A DNA stretch of 64,000 nucleotides from Acidobacteriaceae bacterium (GTDB taxonomy: Bacteria > Acidobacteriota > Terriglobia > Terriglobales > Acidobacteriaceae): NCBI GenBank assembly GCA_003151335.1, contig PLXE01000047.1, positions 1-64,000 on the forward strand, in the 5' to 3' direction. Below, in pieces: positions 42,534 through 51,752 of the stretch; positions within the stretch are counted from its first letter, which is position 1; the number at the start of each line of letters is the position of its first letter. The notes below the pieces were generated by a model. That model worked only from the letters and a program-made list of their open reading frames with translations. It had not been told where the DNA came from and did not search any database. The position numbers and the translations under genes are program-made.

Positions 42534-43280
42534 CTACCCCGCCACTTCCTCCAACTGTTTCTGATCGATATCGAAGTTGGAGTACACGTGCTGCACGTCG
42601 TCGGAATCTTCCAGCGCCTCCAGCAGGCGAATCATGGTGCCCGCCTGATGGCCCTCAAGCTTGGTGTAGGTCTGCGGGACCATGCCGATTTCAGCCACCT
42701 CGGGCTTGATGCCGGCCGCCTTCACCGCTTCCAGCACGGTTTCGTACGCGGCGGGATCGGTGAGGATCTCCCAATTGTCGCCATCGTCCTTCAAGTCGTC
42801 GGCGCCGGCTTCGAGGACGACGTTCATCAGGTCATCTTCCTTGGCCGCCGCCTTGGGGATGATGATGTCGCCCTTCTTATGGAACATCCACGCGACCGAG
42901 CCGGCCTCGCCCATGTTGCCGCCATTCTTGGAGAATGCATGGCGCAGTTCGCTGACCGTGCGGTTGCGATTGTCGGTCGACACTTCCACCAGGATGGCGA
43001 CGCCACCGGGGCCGTAGCCTTCGAAGGTGATTTCTTCGTAGGAGATGCCAGGCAATTCGCCAGTACCGCGCTGGATGGCGCGCTTGATGTTGTCGGCCGG
43101 CATGTTCTCCGCCTTGGCCGCCGCCACCGCGCCGCGCAGCCGGGGGTTCTTTTCAGCATCGCCACCGTTCTTGGCCGCGATGGTGATTTCCTTTATCAAG
43201 CGAGTGAAAATCTTGCCGCGCTTGGCATCCAGCGCGCCCTTCTTGTGTTTGATGGTTGCCCATTTGGAATGGCCGGACAT
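42534..43280 (-). CDS. yebC: YebC/PmpR-family DNA-binding/translation-associated protein
   Basis: This 248-aa protein matches the YebC family along its length. It has the signature start [20 protein letters not shown], then [14 protein letters not shown], a central [12 protein letters not shown] and a C-terminal [12 protein letters not shown]. The family binds DNA as a regulator and has more recently been linked to translation of proline stretches. GAGG lies 9 bases before the ATG. A TATAAT box is seen about 120 bp upstream. It has no operon partners. Confidence 0.95.
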   Translation of the reverse strand: MSGHSKWATIKHKKGALDAKRGKIFTRLIKEITIAAKNGGDAEKNPRLRGAVAAAKAENMPADNIKRAIQRGTGELPGISYEEITFEGYGPGGVAILVEVSTDNRNRTVSELRHAFSKNGGNMGEAGSVAWMFHKKGDIIIPKAAAKEDDLMNVVLEAGADDLKDDGDNWEILTDPAAYETVLEAVKAAGIKPEVAEIGMVPQTYTKLEGHQAGTMIRLLEALEDSDDVQHVYSNFDIDQKQLEEVAG

Positions 43281-43607
43281 GGAGAGACCTCAGATCTTGA
43301 ATATCTTCGGATGCGTACCGATGGATGCCGCGCCCCTTCCGCAGACCAAGCGATGCTTCCGCCTCAAATCGAGCGGAGAAAGAGCAGGCAAACTGAGATT
43401 ATACCACCGCCAACAGGGCCGTTTTCCGGGAGATATCGGGTTGGAGAATGCCTCGGGCTGAGTCTCAGCCGGTGGTCCCGGTCACATCCCCTTTTGTCTG
43501 AATTGCTGGCCTAATGAGCTATTATCGACAACTATTGTTCGGGAGGCCTCCCTGTTTGGGTGTAAAGTGCGGGGAATGCGAATGTCGCATTTGATGAAGG
43601 AGATCAC
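43281..43607. other. divergent upstream region of yebC and the GloVer gene
   Basis: There is no gene in these 327 bp. They hold the yebC -10 candidate (43398-43403) and a perfect 12-bp palindrome GGGAGGCCTCCC (43541-43552), 55 bp upstream of the GloVer start. The palindrome's role is unknown. Confidence 0.45.
43398..43403 (-). promoter_or_regulatory. -10 element candidate for yebC
   Basis: TATAAT occurs on the minus strand about 120 bp upstream of the yebC ATG. The -35 region (GAAAAC at 17 bp) is poor, so this is tentative. Confidence 0.35.
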
Positions 43608-44852
43608 ATGAGGCGCTCTGCGCAATATCGACGTTCGATCCGTGAAGTTACGCAGGTGATGACAGTTGGAGCGTTCGCGATCTTACTGATCATTCTCCCG
43701 ACGCAGATACAGGCGCAGACCTATCATGTCCTTTACGCGTTCAATGGCGGATTAGACGGGGCAGAGCCGTGGGCTGGAATAACCGTTGACGCAGCGGGAA
43801 ATCTCTATGGTGCGACGATGTACGGCGGCGGCAGCAACAACCGCGGCACAGTCTTCAAACTAAAGCATAATGGCTCCGGCTGGATAATCAATCCGCTTTA
43901 CAGTTTTATACCCAGCGATGGACAGTATCCCGAAGCCAGGGTAATTATCGGACCCAACGGCACCCTGTACGGCACCAACACCTTTGGAGGAGCATTCGAT
44001 CACGGGACGGTCTACAACGTGAGACCGCCGGCAAACCCCTGCAGAGCCACGCTCTGCCCGTGGGCCGAGATTGTGCTTTATAGCTTCACGGGCCTGGCTG
44101 ACGGAGGAGATCCCGGGTACGGCGATCTCAATTTCGACCATGCTGGCAATCTCTACGGCACGACCACCCAAGGGGGCGCCAACCGTGGTGGTGTTATTTA
44201 TGAGTTGCAACGGTCTGGTGGGAGTTGGATGGAAAGCGTTCTTTACAGCCTGGACGCGTATACATCGGGGATCTATCCGTACAGCGGCGTGATCTTCGAC
44301 AGCGCCGGAAATCTCTATGGCACGGCCACCGCAGCTGGTGGTGGCAGTGGTGCGGTTTTTCGGCTAACCCCCTCAGGGTCGGGCTGGGTTGAAAATACTC
44401 TCTACACTTTCCCTCGCGATGAAAGTACCGGAGCAGGCCCTTATGGCACTGTAGTCTTCGACCAGTCAGGTAATCTTTACGGCACAACCGCATTGGGAGG
44501 CGCGTACTATGCGGGTACGGTTTACGAACTGACACCGTCGGGTGGGAATTGGATAGAAAGTGTTCTTTACAGCTTTGCGGATTACGGACCGTATGTCGGC
44601 CTGACCATGGACGCAGCGGGTAACCTCTACGGCACGACGCGTTTCGGTGGTTCTTATCAACACGGTACTGTATTCAAGCTTTCACGCTCGGGCGGCGCAT
44701 GGACCTATACCGAGTTACATGCTTTCGGGGGCGACGATGACGGGGGAGATCCCCTTGACGGAGTAACCCTGGACGCGAACGGCAATCTCTACGGCACAGC
44801 ATCCAATGGGGGCGCGCATGGCCTAGGAGTCGTCTTCGAAATCACGCCGTAG
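43608..44852 (+). CDS. exported GloVer-type tandem-repeat protein
   Basis: This 414-aa protein has a signal peptide (hydrophobic core about 20-35, ending QIQAQ). It is followed by about eight to nine repeats of 40-45 residues built on GNLYGTT...GG...GTVFKL or VYEL and a spaced SVLYSF strand. This is the choice-of-anchor GloVer repeat seen in Acidobacteriota and related phyla, probably a beta-propeller. No anchor domain is visible, and the protein ends after the last repeat (VVFEITP). The start follows AAGGAGATCAC. Function unknown. Confidence 0.85.
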   Translation: MRRSAQYRRSIREVTQVMTVGAFAILLIILPTQIQAQTYHVLYAFNGGLDGAEPWAGITVDAAGNLYGATMYGGGSNNRGTVFKLKHNGSGWIINPLYSFIPSDGQYPEARVIIGPNGTLYGTNTFGGAFDHGTVYNVRPPANPCRATLCPWAEIVLYSFTGLADGGDPGYGDLNFDHAGNLYGTTTQGGANRGGVIYELQRSGGSWMESVLYSLDAYTSGIYPYSGVIFDSAGNLYGTATAAGGGSGAVFRLTPSGSGWVENTLYTFPRDESTGAGPYGTVVFDQSGNLYGTTALGGAYYAGTVYELTPSGGNWIESVLYSFADYGPYVGLTMDAAGNLYGTTRFGGSYQHGTVFKLSRSGGAWTYTELHAFGGDDDGGDPLDGVTLDANGNLYGTASNGGAHGLGVVFEITP

Positions 44853-45047
44853 CTGACACCATAGACTACACGGCAACCCGATATCCTGATTACTCGCGAA
44901 GAATCGCCATATCGCAACTACTTCTTCGCCGTCTGGATCGGTTGTGAAACGGGCTCCTTTGTAAAAGAGCCGCATCTGATTGCAGCACAAGACCCATGCC
45001 AACCAACCCGCTGCCCGGACTGACCTGCCATCGAAAAGCTCGTAAGC

Positions 45048-46316
45048 GTGTTCCCGTGCGAAGATAGAGTACGGGTCGCCAGAGACACGCGGAGGACATG
45101 CAGACTGTCAACCTTCCACAGGATCTTCAAAGCATTTCACTATCGTGATTTCCGTTTGATGTGGTTCGGCGCCTGCACCTCCAGCATTGGCACCTGGATG
45201 CAGATCGTGGCCCAGGGCTGGCTCATCTATCGGCTGAGCCATTCCGCGTTCCTGCTCGCGCTCGACCAGTTTCTCGGCGGCATCCCCATCTTCCTGTTCT
45301 CGCTGATCGGCGGAGTGGTGGCCGACCGGATTGAACGGCGCAAGGTCCTGCTCGCCTCCCAGTACGTGCAGATGGCAAGCGCGGCGATCCTCACCGTGCT
45401 GGTCGCCAACGGCCTGACTCACGTCTGGCCCATCCTCTGCCTGTCGTTTATGTCCGGCTTCGCGCAAGCTTTTGGCGGTCCAGCGTACTCGGCGCTGATT
45501 CCCACGCTGGTGGACCGGGAGGACATGCCGAACGCCATTGCGCTGAATTCGATTCAGTTCAACCTGGCGGTAACCATCGGTCCGGCGCTGGCCGGCATCG
45601 CTCTGGCGAAGTTGGGCGAGAAGTGGTGCTTCGGGTTGAACGCGCTTTCTTTCCTGGCGCCCATCGTTTCGCTGTTGCTGATCACAAGCCGCTTCTTGCC
45701 GGTAAGTACCACCGAGTCGATGTTCACCAGCTTGAAGGAGGGGATCAAGTTCGTTCGCAAGCAGGGCTCCATGGAAGCGCTTATCGTGCTGGCGTTCTGC
45801 ATGACCGCGTTAAGCATGCCCATGCGCACCTATATTCCGGTGTTCGTCAAAGACATCTTTAATCGCGGCCCTGGCACTTACGGCAATATGTTCTCGCTTA
45901 TGGGACTGGGTTCGATCTGCGGCTCGCTGGCGGTTGCCGCCATGGGCAACATGCGCCACAAAGGCCGCTTTGCCGTCACTATGCTTATTATCCTGGGCGC
46001 CGCGATCGCAGCGTTTTCTCTCTCGACATCGTTGCCCCTGAGCTATGGCATGCTGGTGATCGTGGGGGCTTCCATGATGGCTGTGTTCGCGACGGTGAAT
46101 TCGCTGGTGCAGTTGATTACCACCCACGAAATGCGCGGCCGCGTGATGAGCGTGTACAACTGCGCTTTCCGTGGAGGCATGCCCATGGGAAATCTGCTGA
46201 CGGGCTGGCTCGTCCCGGTATTTACGGCGCCCCTGGTGCTGAGCGTGAACGGATTGCTGCTGATTGTAATGGCGCTGTACTTTCTCCTGGTGCAACGGCG
46301 CGTGGCCGCGCTGTGA
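45048..46316 (+). CDS. MFS transporter, MFS_3/EntS-like exporter
   Basis: This protein of about 400 aa has 12 hydrophobic helices. It carries RDFRLMWFGACTSSIGTWMQ at the first helix, the loop 2-3 motif GGVVADRIERRKVL typical of MFS antiporters, and the NSLVQLITTHEMRGRVMSVY segment characteristic of the MFS_3 (enterobactin exporter-like) family. The substrate is unknown, with siderophore or drug export possible. The N-terminus is uncertain. The GTG at 45048 gives a basic 19-residue extension, and family resemblance begins near residue 20, where only a CTG codon with GGAGG upstream is available. Confidence 0.88.
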   Translation: MFPCEDRVRVARDTRRTCRLSTFHRIFKAFHYRDFRLMWFGACTSSIGTWMQIVAQGWLIYRLSHSAFLLALDQFLGGIPIFLFSLIGGVVADRIERRKVLLASQYVQMASAAILTVLVANGLTHVWPILCLSFMSGFAQAFGGPAYSALIPTLVDREDMPNAIALNSIQFNLAVTIGPALAGIALAKLGEKWCFGLNALSFLAPIVSLLLITSRFLPVSTTESMFTSLKEGIKFVRKQGSMEALIVLAFCMTALSMPMRTYIPVFVKDIFNRGPGTYGNMFSLMGLGSICGSLAVAAMGNMRHKGRFAVTMLIILGAAIAAFSLSTSLPLSYGMLVIVGASMMAVFATVNSLVQLITTHEMRGRVMSVYNCAFRGGMPMGNLLTGWLVPVFTAPLVLSVNGLLLIVMALYFLLVQRRVAAL

Positions 46317-46365
46317 GGGTCCAGTTCAACGTGCGCTCCCACCCTTCGCGCCAAGGGGTGCCGAA

Positions 46366-46830
46366 CTAGTTAGACTTCTCGGCTGCTCCGGCCTGCTTCT
46401 TCGCCATCTCGCTATAACGGCGCTCGATCTCATCCGGGGAGACGTCCTCGATGTGCGTCCCAACCCACCATTGATTCCCCAGAGAATCCTCGACGCCGCC
46501 GCTGCGGTCGCCATAGGCCTGGTTCGTCGGCTCCTGAATGGGCTTTCCCCCAGCTTCAACCGCGCGCTGGTACACCGCGTCCACGTCCTCCACGTACAGA
46601 TAGAACATGGCCGGTTTTGGTGTCCACTGGTCGCGGGCCTGGCCGATCATGAGCATCGAGTTGCCCACGCGCACCTCGGCATGGCTGACTCTGCCCTTGT
46701 CGTCTTTGTGACGAAAGGTTTCCTCGCCGCCAAAGGCGTTCTTCAAGAAATCGATCTGCGCCTCCGCGTCCGCCACCACCAAGTAGGGCGTGACCGTGTG
46801 GTAGCCGTCTGGAATTGTTTTGACTGCCAT
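46366..46830 (-). CDS. VOC-superfamily (glyoxalase/PhnB-like) protein
   Basis: This 154-aa protein folds as paired beta-alpha-beta-beta-beta modules. It has TVTPYLVVADAEAQIDFLKN, a central FYLYVEDVDAVYQRAVEAGG and a final DRSGGVEDSLGNQWW, typical of PhnB-like VOC proteins. The usual metal ligands of true glyoxalase I are not all evident, so catalytic activity is uncertain. The C-terminal 25 residues are a charged helix. It is divergent from folK. Confidence 0.85.
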   Translation of the reverse strand: MAVKTIPDGYHTVTPYLVVADAEAQIDFLKNAFGGEETFRHKDDKGRVSHAEVRVGNSMLMIGQARDQWTPKPAMFYLYVEDVDAVYQRAVEAGGKPIQEPTNQAYGDRSGGVEDSLGNQWWVGTHIEDVSPDEIERRYSEMAKKQAGAAEKSN

Positions 46831-46962
46831 GATTTTTGTCCTCCCCCAAAATCACCGTTGCCGGTTTCGAGCATTTTACACAAGGATAGGGCCGTTTTCT
46901 GCTTACGCTCACGAATTTGCCATGCAACTGCGCGGCCGGTTCAATCGCGCTAACATACAGGC

Positions 46963-47454
46963 GTGGAAAAGACCGTCTATCTTTCGCTGGGCTCTAACGT
47001 GGGCGACCGCGAGGCCAATCTAAGAACAGCGATTGAGCAGCTCGCCGAACTCGGCGAAGTGATTGCGGTGTCGTCGTTGTACGAAACGGAGCCGATGGAG
47101 TTCACGGCACAACCATGGTTCCTCAACTGCGCGGTGGCGCTGCGCACCGAATTGATGCCGAAGCTGTTGCTGTCGAAGGCGCTGGCCATTGAGCAGCAGA
47201 TGGGCCGCCGTCGCAGCCAGCCGAAGGGCCCTCGCGCTATCGATATCGACATTCTGCTCTTCGGAAATTCCGTGATCCACACGCCGCAGCTGGATGTGCC
47301 CCACGTCGCCATGCACGAACGGCGATTCGTTCTCGAGCCGCTGGCCGAGATCGCGCCTGAGGTGCGGCATCCTATCTTCAAGCGCACCGTCCGCGAGATG
47401 CTGCAGGCGCTCCCCCGCAATGTGGGACAGGTGAAAAAGTCGGCTCGGTGTTAG
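46963..47454 (+). CDS. folK: 2-amino-4-hydroxy-6-hydroxymethyldihydropteridine pyrophosphokinase
   Basis: This 163-aa enzyme transfers pyrophosphate from ATP to the pterin in folate synthesis. It shows SLGSNVGDREANL, the pterin-contact region PWFLNCAV, and the double motif GRRRSQPKGPRAIDIDILLF with the Mg-binding Asp pair. The length is normal. The GTG start at 46963 gives MEKTVYLSLGSN as expected. It is not clustered with other folate genes. It ends overlapping the convergent cupin gene by 4 bp. Confidence 0.93.
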   Translation: MEKTVYLSLGSNVGDREANLRTAIEQLAELGEVIAVSSLYETEPMEFTAQPWFLNCAVALRTELMPKLLLSKALAIEQQMGRRRSQPKGPRAIDIDILLFGNSVIHTPQLDVPHVAMHERRFVLEPLAEIAPEVRHPIFKRTVREMLQALPRNVGQVKKSARC

Positions 47455-47822
47455 ATTCGCTGCAACTCCGCCACCGTCCGTTCATTCGCTACGTTGCCGG
47501 TGTTGAGGGTGGTCTTCGGCTCCAACAGCATCACATGGGTTTCCTCGTCGGCGGAAGGGAAATGTTCGACGCCACGCGGAATAATGATGAATTCGCCAGG
47601 ATTCACCATGAACTCACGCTCCGCGCCATTCTCGCGCACCTTCATGCGCAGCGCCCCTTTCACCACGAAGAACAGCTCGTCTTCATGGTCGTGGTGATGC
47701 CACATGAAGTCGCCTTGCAGCTTCACCAGCTTTACGTAGGCGTCATTTACTTCGCCCACAATCTTAGGGCTGTAGTGATCGGTAAACAGCGACAGCTTCT
47801 GCGCCAGATTGACTTTGTCCAT
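47451..47822 (-). CDS. small cupin-domain protein
   Basis: This 123-aa single-domain cupin has metal-site residues in WHHHDHEDELFFVVKG (motif 1) and a PGEFIIIPRGVEHFP segment (motif 2), with three His and a Glu positioned for a metal. The cupin is preceded by a short N-terminal helix. A role in sugar or metal binding is possible, but the substrate is unknown. The ATG at 47822 is preferred over one four codons upstream, with GGGG before it. Confidence 0.85.
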   Translation of the reverse strand: MDKVNLAQKLSLFTDHYSPKIVGEVNDAYVKLVKLQGDFMWHHHDHEDELFFVVKGALRMKVRENGAEREFMVNPGEFIIIPRGVEHFPSADEETHVMLLEPKTTLNTGNVANERTVAELQRI

Positions 47823-47896
47823 AAGAAACCCCAACCCGCCGGGCCTTGATTTATGTCAGATTCTACTCGAATAGGAGGATTAGTTGCCGGCGTGAC

Positions 47897-47935
47897 AATT
47901 ATGATAATTATGACAGAATAGGAGTATTATGTCAC
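47897..47935 (+). promoter_or_regulatory. repeated ATTATG boxes upstream of the AbrB/PIN pair
   Basis: AATTATGA occurs twice 9 bp apart (47897-47904, 47906-47913) and a further ATTATG overlaps the first ATG. GTGACA (47892) and TGTCAC (47930) are inverted. It is a plausible autoregulatory operator for an AbrB-type antitoxin. Confidence 0.45.
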
Positions 47936-48204
47936 CTAAGAGGAGACATGACATGGACGAGGAAATCCGACAGCGGGTAAACGAGAACGGTCGCGTCGTC
48001 ATTCCCACGGCATTTCGCAAGGCGCTGGGCATTGAGATTGGGGATGAAGTCGTTCTGCGCATCCAGGACGACGAATTGCGAATCACCACCCAGCAGCGGC
48101 GCATTCAGCGGGCGCGGCGCCGCGCCCGGCAATATGTAAAACCGGGCACATCGCTGGTTAATGAACTGCTTGCCGAACGCCGCGAGGCGGCTAAGAATGA
48201 ATAA
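47929..48204 (+). CDS. AbrB/SpoVT-type antitoxin (VapB-like)
   Basis: This 91-aa protein (or 83 aa from the ATG at 47953) has a swapped-hairpin AbrB DNA-binding domain: VNENGRVVIPTAFRKALGI then GDEVVLRIQDDELRI. A basic Arg-rich segment (RRIQRARRRARQYV) and a toxin-binding tail follow. Both starts have an AGGAG, 5 and 7 bases ahead respectively. The C-terminus overlaps the PIN gene by 8 bp, the usual antitoxin-toxin arrangement. It should repress its own promoter, where ATTATG boxes occur. Confidence 0.9.
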   Translation: MSPKRRHDMDEEIRQRVNENGRVVIPTAFRKALGIEIGDEVVLRIQDDELRITTQQRRIQRARRRARQYVKPGTSLVNELLAERREAAKNE

Positions 48205-48583
48205 GATCGTGCTTGATGCTTCCGCCATTCTCGCGCTCATCAATGGCGAGCCGGGACACGAGAAACTGACCCCTGAGCTGCTCGCCAGCGCTGTCAGCAG
48301 CACCGTCAATCTTGCCGAAGTACAAGCCAAGCTGGTGCATCGAGGGTGGTCCCCCGACGAAGCTTGGGAAGATGCCACCAGTCCCATTCGGGAAGCCGTG
48401 CCTTTCAGCGCGGAGCATGCCAGGATCGCTGGAAGTCTGACCGCCCTGACGCGGCCCCTCGGCCTCTCGCTGGGAGACTGCGCGTGCCTGGCGCTGGGAA
48501 TCGCGCTCAAGTCTCCCGTCTACACCGCAGACAAAACCTGGAAAGGGCTCAAACTGAACGTCCGCATTCACGTCATTCGCTAG
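48197..48583 (+). CDS. PIN-domain ribonuclease toxin (VapC-like)
   Basis: This 128-aa toxin has acidic catalytic residues at VLDASAILALINGE (Asp near the start), NLAEVQAKL (Glu), SLGDCACLA (Asp) and YTADKTW (Asp). These form the four-residue metal site of PIN nucleases, which cut specific RNAs when released from the antitoxin. The ATG at 48197 overlaps the antitoxin stop. Catalytic residues look intact, so the pair is likely active. It is convergent with gyrA, 14 bp away. Confidence 0.9.
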   Translation: MNKIVLDASAILALINGEPGHEKLTPELLASAVSSTVNLAEVQAKLVHRGWSPDEAWEDATSPIREAVPFSAEHARIAGSLTALTRPLGLSLGDCACLALGIALKSPVYTADKTWKGLKLNVRIHVIR

Positions 48584-48597
48584 GAGTCCAGCCTCAT

Positions 48598-51228
48598 CTA
48601 CTGCAACAGCAACCCGCTCTCGCCGTTGCCATTCTCAGCCACTTCTTCCGGCGGAATGAGCGACGTGGCGGCCACACGGTCACCCTGCTCCAGATGCAGC
48701 AGGTGAACGCCCTGGGACGAGCGTCCGCACTCCCGGATGGTCTTGGTGCCGATGCGGATGATCTTGCCGAACTGGCTGATCACAACTATCTCGGACTCTT
48801 CATTCACCAGCATAATGGAGACCACCTTGCCATTGCGCGCGGTGGTCTTCACGTTGATGACGCCCCCGCCGCCGCGTGATTGCAGACGGTATTCATCGAC
48901 GTCGGTGCGCTTGCCGTAACCATTCTCGGTGACCGAGAGGATGAGATTGGCCTCCCGCTCGTCGCTGTCTTTGGTCTTCGCGCGTACCTTGGGAGTGACC
49001 GCCATGCCCACAACGTAATCGCCTTTGCGCAACCTCATGCCGCGAACGCCGTGGGCCGGGCGACCCATGGGTCGTACATCCTCTTCCTCGAATCGAATCG
49101 CTTTGCCGTCATGGGTCGCCAGGAAAACGATCTGGCTGCCGTCGGTACAACTGGCGGCCACGAGTTCGTCCTGCTTCTCGATGGCGATGGCGTTGATGCC
49201 ATTCGACCTCACGTTGCTGAAGTCCTTCAGCGGCGTTTTCTTCACCGTGCCGCTGCGCGTGGCGAAGAAAACGTACTTGCCCTCTTCTTCCAGATCGCGC
49301 ACGGCGAGTAGCGCGCGCACGCTCTCGCCCGCCTGGAGGGAGACGAGACTTGCAATCGCTTTGCCCTTGCCGGCGGCGCTCAACTCGGGAATCTCGTACA
49401 CCTTGAGCCAATACACGCGCCCGTTGTTGGTGAAGACCAGGATGTAGTCGTGGGTGGACGCCACGAAGAGATTTTCGACGAAATCCTCCTCGCGCGTGCT
49501 CATGCCCTTGCGGCCGGTGCCGCCACGGCGCTGCTGCCGATAGGTCGAAATCGGAGTGCGCTTCATGTAGCCGGAGTGGCTGACCGTGACCGCGACCTGC
49601 TCGTCGGCGATCAGGTCTTCCAGGCTGATCTCGACCGTTTCGTCCTGGATGACGGTGCGGCGCGCGTCTCCGTACTTCTTTTTGACTTCCTCGAGCTCCT
49701 TGACGATGACGCCACGTAGCTTTTTTTCGCTGGCCAGAATTGACTCGTACTCGGCGATGCGGCTGCGGACCTCGGCCAATTCCTTAAGGATTTCGTCGAT
49801 CGACAACCGGGTCAAACGATGCAACTGCAATTCCAGGATGGCGTCGGCTTGCACGGCGTCGAAGGGACGAGTGAGTTGCGACGGAAGCAGGCCCTTCAGC
49901 GAAGCCGTCTTACCCGACTTGCCTTCCGACACGTTTACCGTCTTGCCGGAAAAATATTCCACCAGGCTGGTTCGGGCTTCGGTGCGGTTCTCGCTGCCAC
50001 GAATGATGCGGATCACGTCATCCACACGGTCCAGTGCGACCTGATAGCCCTCGAGAACATGTTCGCGCTCGCGCGCCTTCATCAGCAGATAGGCGGTGCG
50101 CCGTCGCACTACGTCGATGCGGTGATCGACGAAGTACTGGATGGCCTGCACCAGACCCATTTCTTTGGGCTGGCCGTTGATCACGGCCAGAAAGATCATG
50201 CTGAAGCTCTCCTGCATCGAGGTGTGCTTGAAGAGCTGGTTGAGCACGATCTGGGCCTCGGCGCTGCGCTTCAGTTCGATGACGATGCGCATGCCGTCGC
50301 GGTCGCTCTCGTCGCGGACATCGCTGATATCGTCGATCACCTTGTTATTCACCAGTTCGGCGATGCGTTCGACCAGCTTTGCCTTGTTGACCTGGTAGGG
50401 GATCTCGGTGACGATGATCGCGTCCTTGTCCTTCGTGAGGTGCTCGATGGCGGCCTTGGCGCGCATGATGAAGCGCCCGCGTCCGTTACGATAGGCTTCG
50501 GTAATGCCGCTGCGCCCGTAGATGAATCCAGCCGTCGGGAAATCCGGGCCCTGCACGTGCTTCAACAAGTCGGCGAGCGTGGCGTGCGGATTGTTCACCA
50601 GGGTGATGCAGGCGTCCACGATCTCCGTCAGATTGTGCGGCGGAATGTTGGTCGCCATGCCGACGGCGATACCGTTCGATCCGTTCACCAGCAGGTTGGG
50701 AATTCTCGTCGGCAACACCATCGGCTCGACTGTGGTGTCGTCGAAGTTGGCGACGAAATCGACGGTGTCTTTGTCGATGTCAGACAGCAGCTCTTCCGCG
50801 AGCTCAGTGAGGCGCGATTCCGTATACCGGTAAGCTGCGGGGGGATCGCCATCCACAGAACCAAAGTTGCCTTGGCCGTCGATCAGCGGATAGCGCAGGC
50901 TCCAAGGTTGGGCCAGGCGCACCATCGCGTCATATACAGCACTGTCGCCATGAGGGTGGTACTTCTTCAGACACTCGCCGACGACGCCGGCGCACTTCAT
51001 GTGCTTGCGGTTGTGCAGCACGCCCATGTCGTGCATCGCGTAGAGAATGCGACGATGCACGGGCTTGAGGCCGTCGCGCACGTCGGGCAAAGCGCGTCCG
51101 ATGATGACGGACATGGAATAGTCGAGATACGAACGTCGCATCTCCTCTTCAATGTTGACGGGTTGTACGTTGCCCCCGGTGGGTCCCCCGGGGCCGAGCG
51201 GTAATTGCTGGTTGGGATCGTCTGCCAT
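48598..51228 (-). CDS. gyrA: DNA gyrase subunit A
   Basis: This 876-aa type II topoisomerase cuts and rejoins DNA. Its catalytic Tyr135 is in AAYRYTE. The quinolone-determining region reads [16 protein letters not shown] with Ser96 and Asp100, the sensitive-type residues. The C-terminal beta-pinwheel begins with the GyrA box [12 protein letters not shown], which distinguishes gyrase from topoisomerase IV. It starts 3.4 kb downstream of gyrB on the same strand, with two envelope-protein genes in between. The ribosome-binding site is weak. Confidence 0.96.
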   Translation of the reverse strand: MADDPNQQLPLGPGGPTGGNVQPVNIEEEMRRSYLDYSMSVIIGRALPDVRDGLKPVHRRILYAMHDMGVLHNRKHMKCAGVVGECLKKYHPHGDSAVYDAMVRLAQPWSLRYPLIDGQGNFGSVDGDPPAAYRYTESRLTELAEELLSDIDKDTVDFVANFDDTTVEPMVLPTRIPNLLVNGSNGIAVGMATNIPPHNLTEIVDACITLVNNPHATLADLLKHVQGPDFPTAGFIYGRSGITEAYRNGRGRFIMRAKAAIEHLTKDKDAIIVTEIPYQVNKAKLVERIAELVNNKVIDDISDVRDESDRDGMRIVIELKRSAEAQIVLNQLFKHTSMQESFSMIFLAVINGQPKEMGLVQAIQYFVDHRIDVVRRRTAYLLMKAREREHVLEGYQVALDRVDDVIRIIRGSENRTEARTSLVEYFSGKTVNVSEGKSGKTASLKGLLPSQLTRPFDAVQADAILELQLHRLTRLSIDEILKELAEVRSRIAEYESILASEKKLRGVIVKELEEVKKKYGDARRTVIQDETVEISLEDLIADEQVAVTVSHSGYMKRTPISTYRQQRRGGTGRKGMSTREEDFVENLFVASTHDYILVFTNNGRVYWLKVYEIPELSAAGKGKAIASLVSLQAGESVRALLAVRDLEEEGKYVFFATRSGTVKKTPLKDFSNVRSNGINAIAIEKQDELVAASCTDGSQIVFLATHDGKAIRFEEEDVRPMGRPAHGVRGMRLRKGDYVVGMAVTPKVRAKTKDSDEREANLILSVTENGYGKRTDVDEYRLQSRGGGGVINVKTTARNGKVVSIMLVNEESEIVVISQFGKIIRIGTKTIRECGRSSQGVHLLHLEQGDRVAATSLIPPEEVAENGNGESGLLLQ

Positions 51229-51752
51229 GTCTAACTTTCAGTTGGTGGCCAGGAGCCTTTAGCTTGTTGCTTCCCGAATCTTGGCGTCATCGCTGCGGCA
51301 TCAGGGCCGCGATTTGCTCTGCTGGCGAACACAAAGGCAGTGCCGCTGTCCCCTGAGTTTGCCGTGCGGATTGCTCGTAAATCGCTGCGATTTCGGGAGA
51401 TTGTTGGCTGCGATGAGCACTTCAAATTATAACACTGCCGACCTGCTTTTGGACCATGTTAAGCCATGTATTTTCAGTGGATTAGCCCTGCGATTCAGCC
51501 AGTAAAAGCAACTTTGGTGTTGCGGGGCGAAAGGAACCGCAGTAATCAAGCCGCGCAGCGGCGGAATTGCTTTTAGCCCAGGGCGTGAGCCCTGGGTAAA
51601 GTGGAAAATCGATCCGAGTCCCTTCAGGGACGGCACAGCTCTGCACACCCCTCAGCCCACGAGAGGTCTGCTTTCCGCCATTTTCCGCAGCCTCTTGAGC
51701 CGCTCGTTCGGATATTTCACCGGATTACAACCTAGCACTTGAGGTGAACACC
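51229..51752. other. intergenic with REP-like hairpins
   Basis: These 524 bp hold no gene I can support. The main feature is the pair of hairpins at 51577-51631, listed separately. Short minus-strand frames here read through repeat DNA and have no ribosome-binding site. Confidence 0.5.
51577..51631. repeat. REP-like double hairpin
   Basis: CCCAGGGC-GTGA-GCCCTGGG (51577-51596) is a perfect 8-bp hairpin, and GTCCC-TTCA-GGGAC (51618-51631) is a perfect 5-bp hairpin 21 bp on. Closely similar paired hairpins recur between genes in acidobacterial genomes (from memory, not searched). No U-tract follows, so it does not look like a terminator. Confidence 0.55.
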
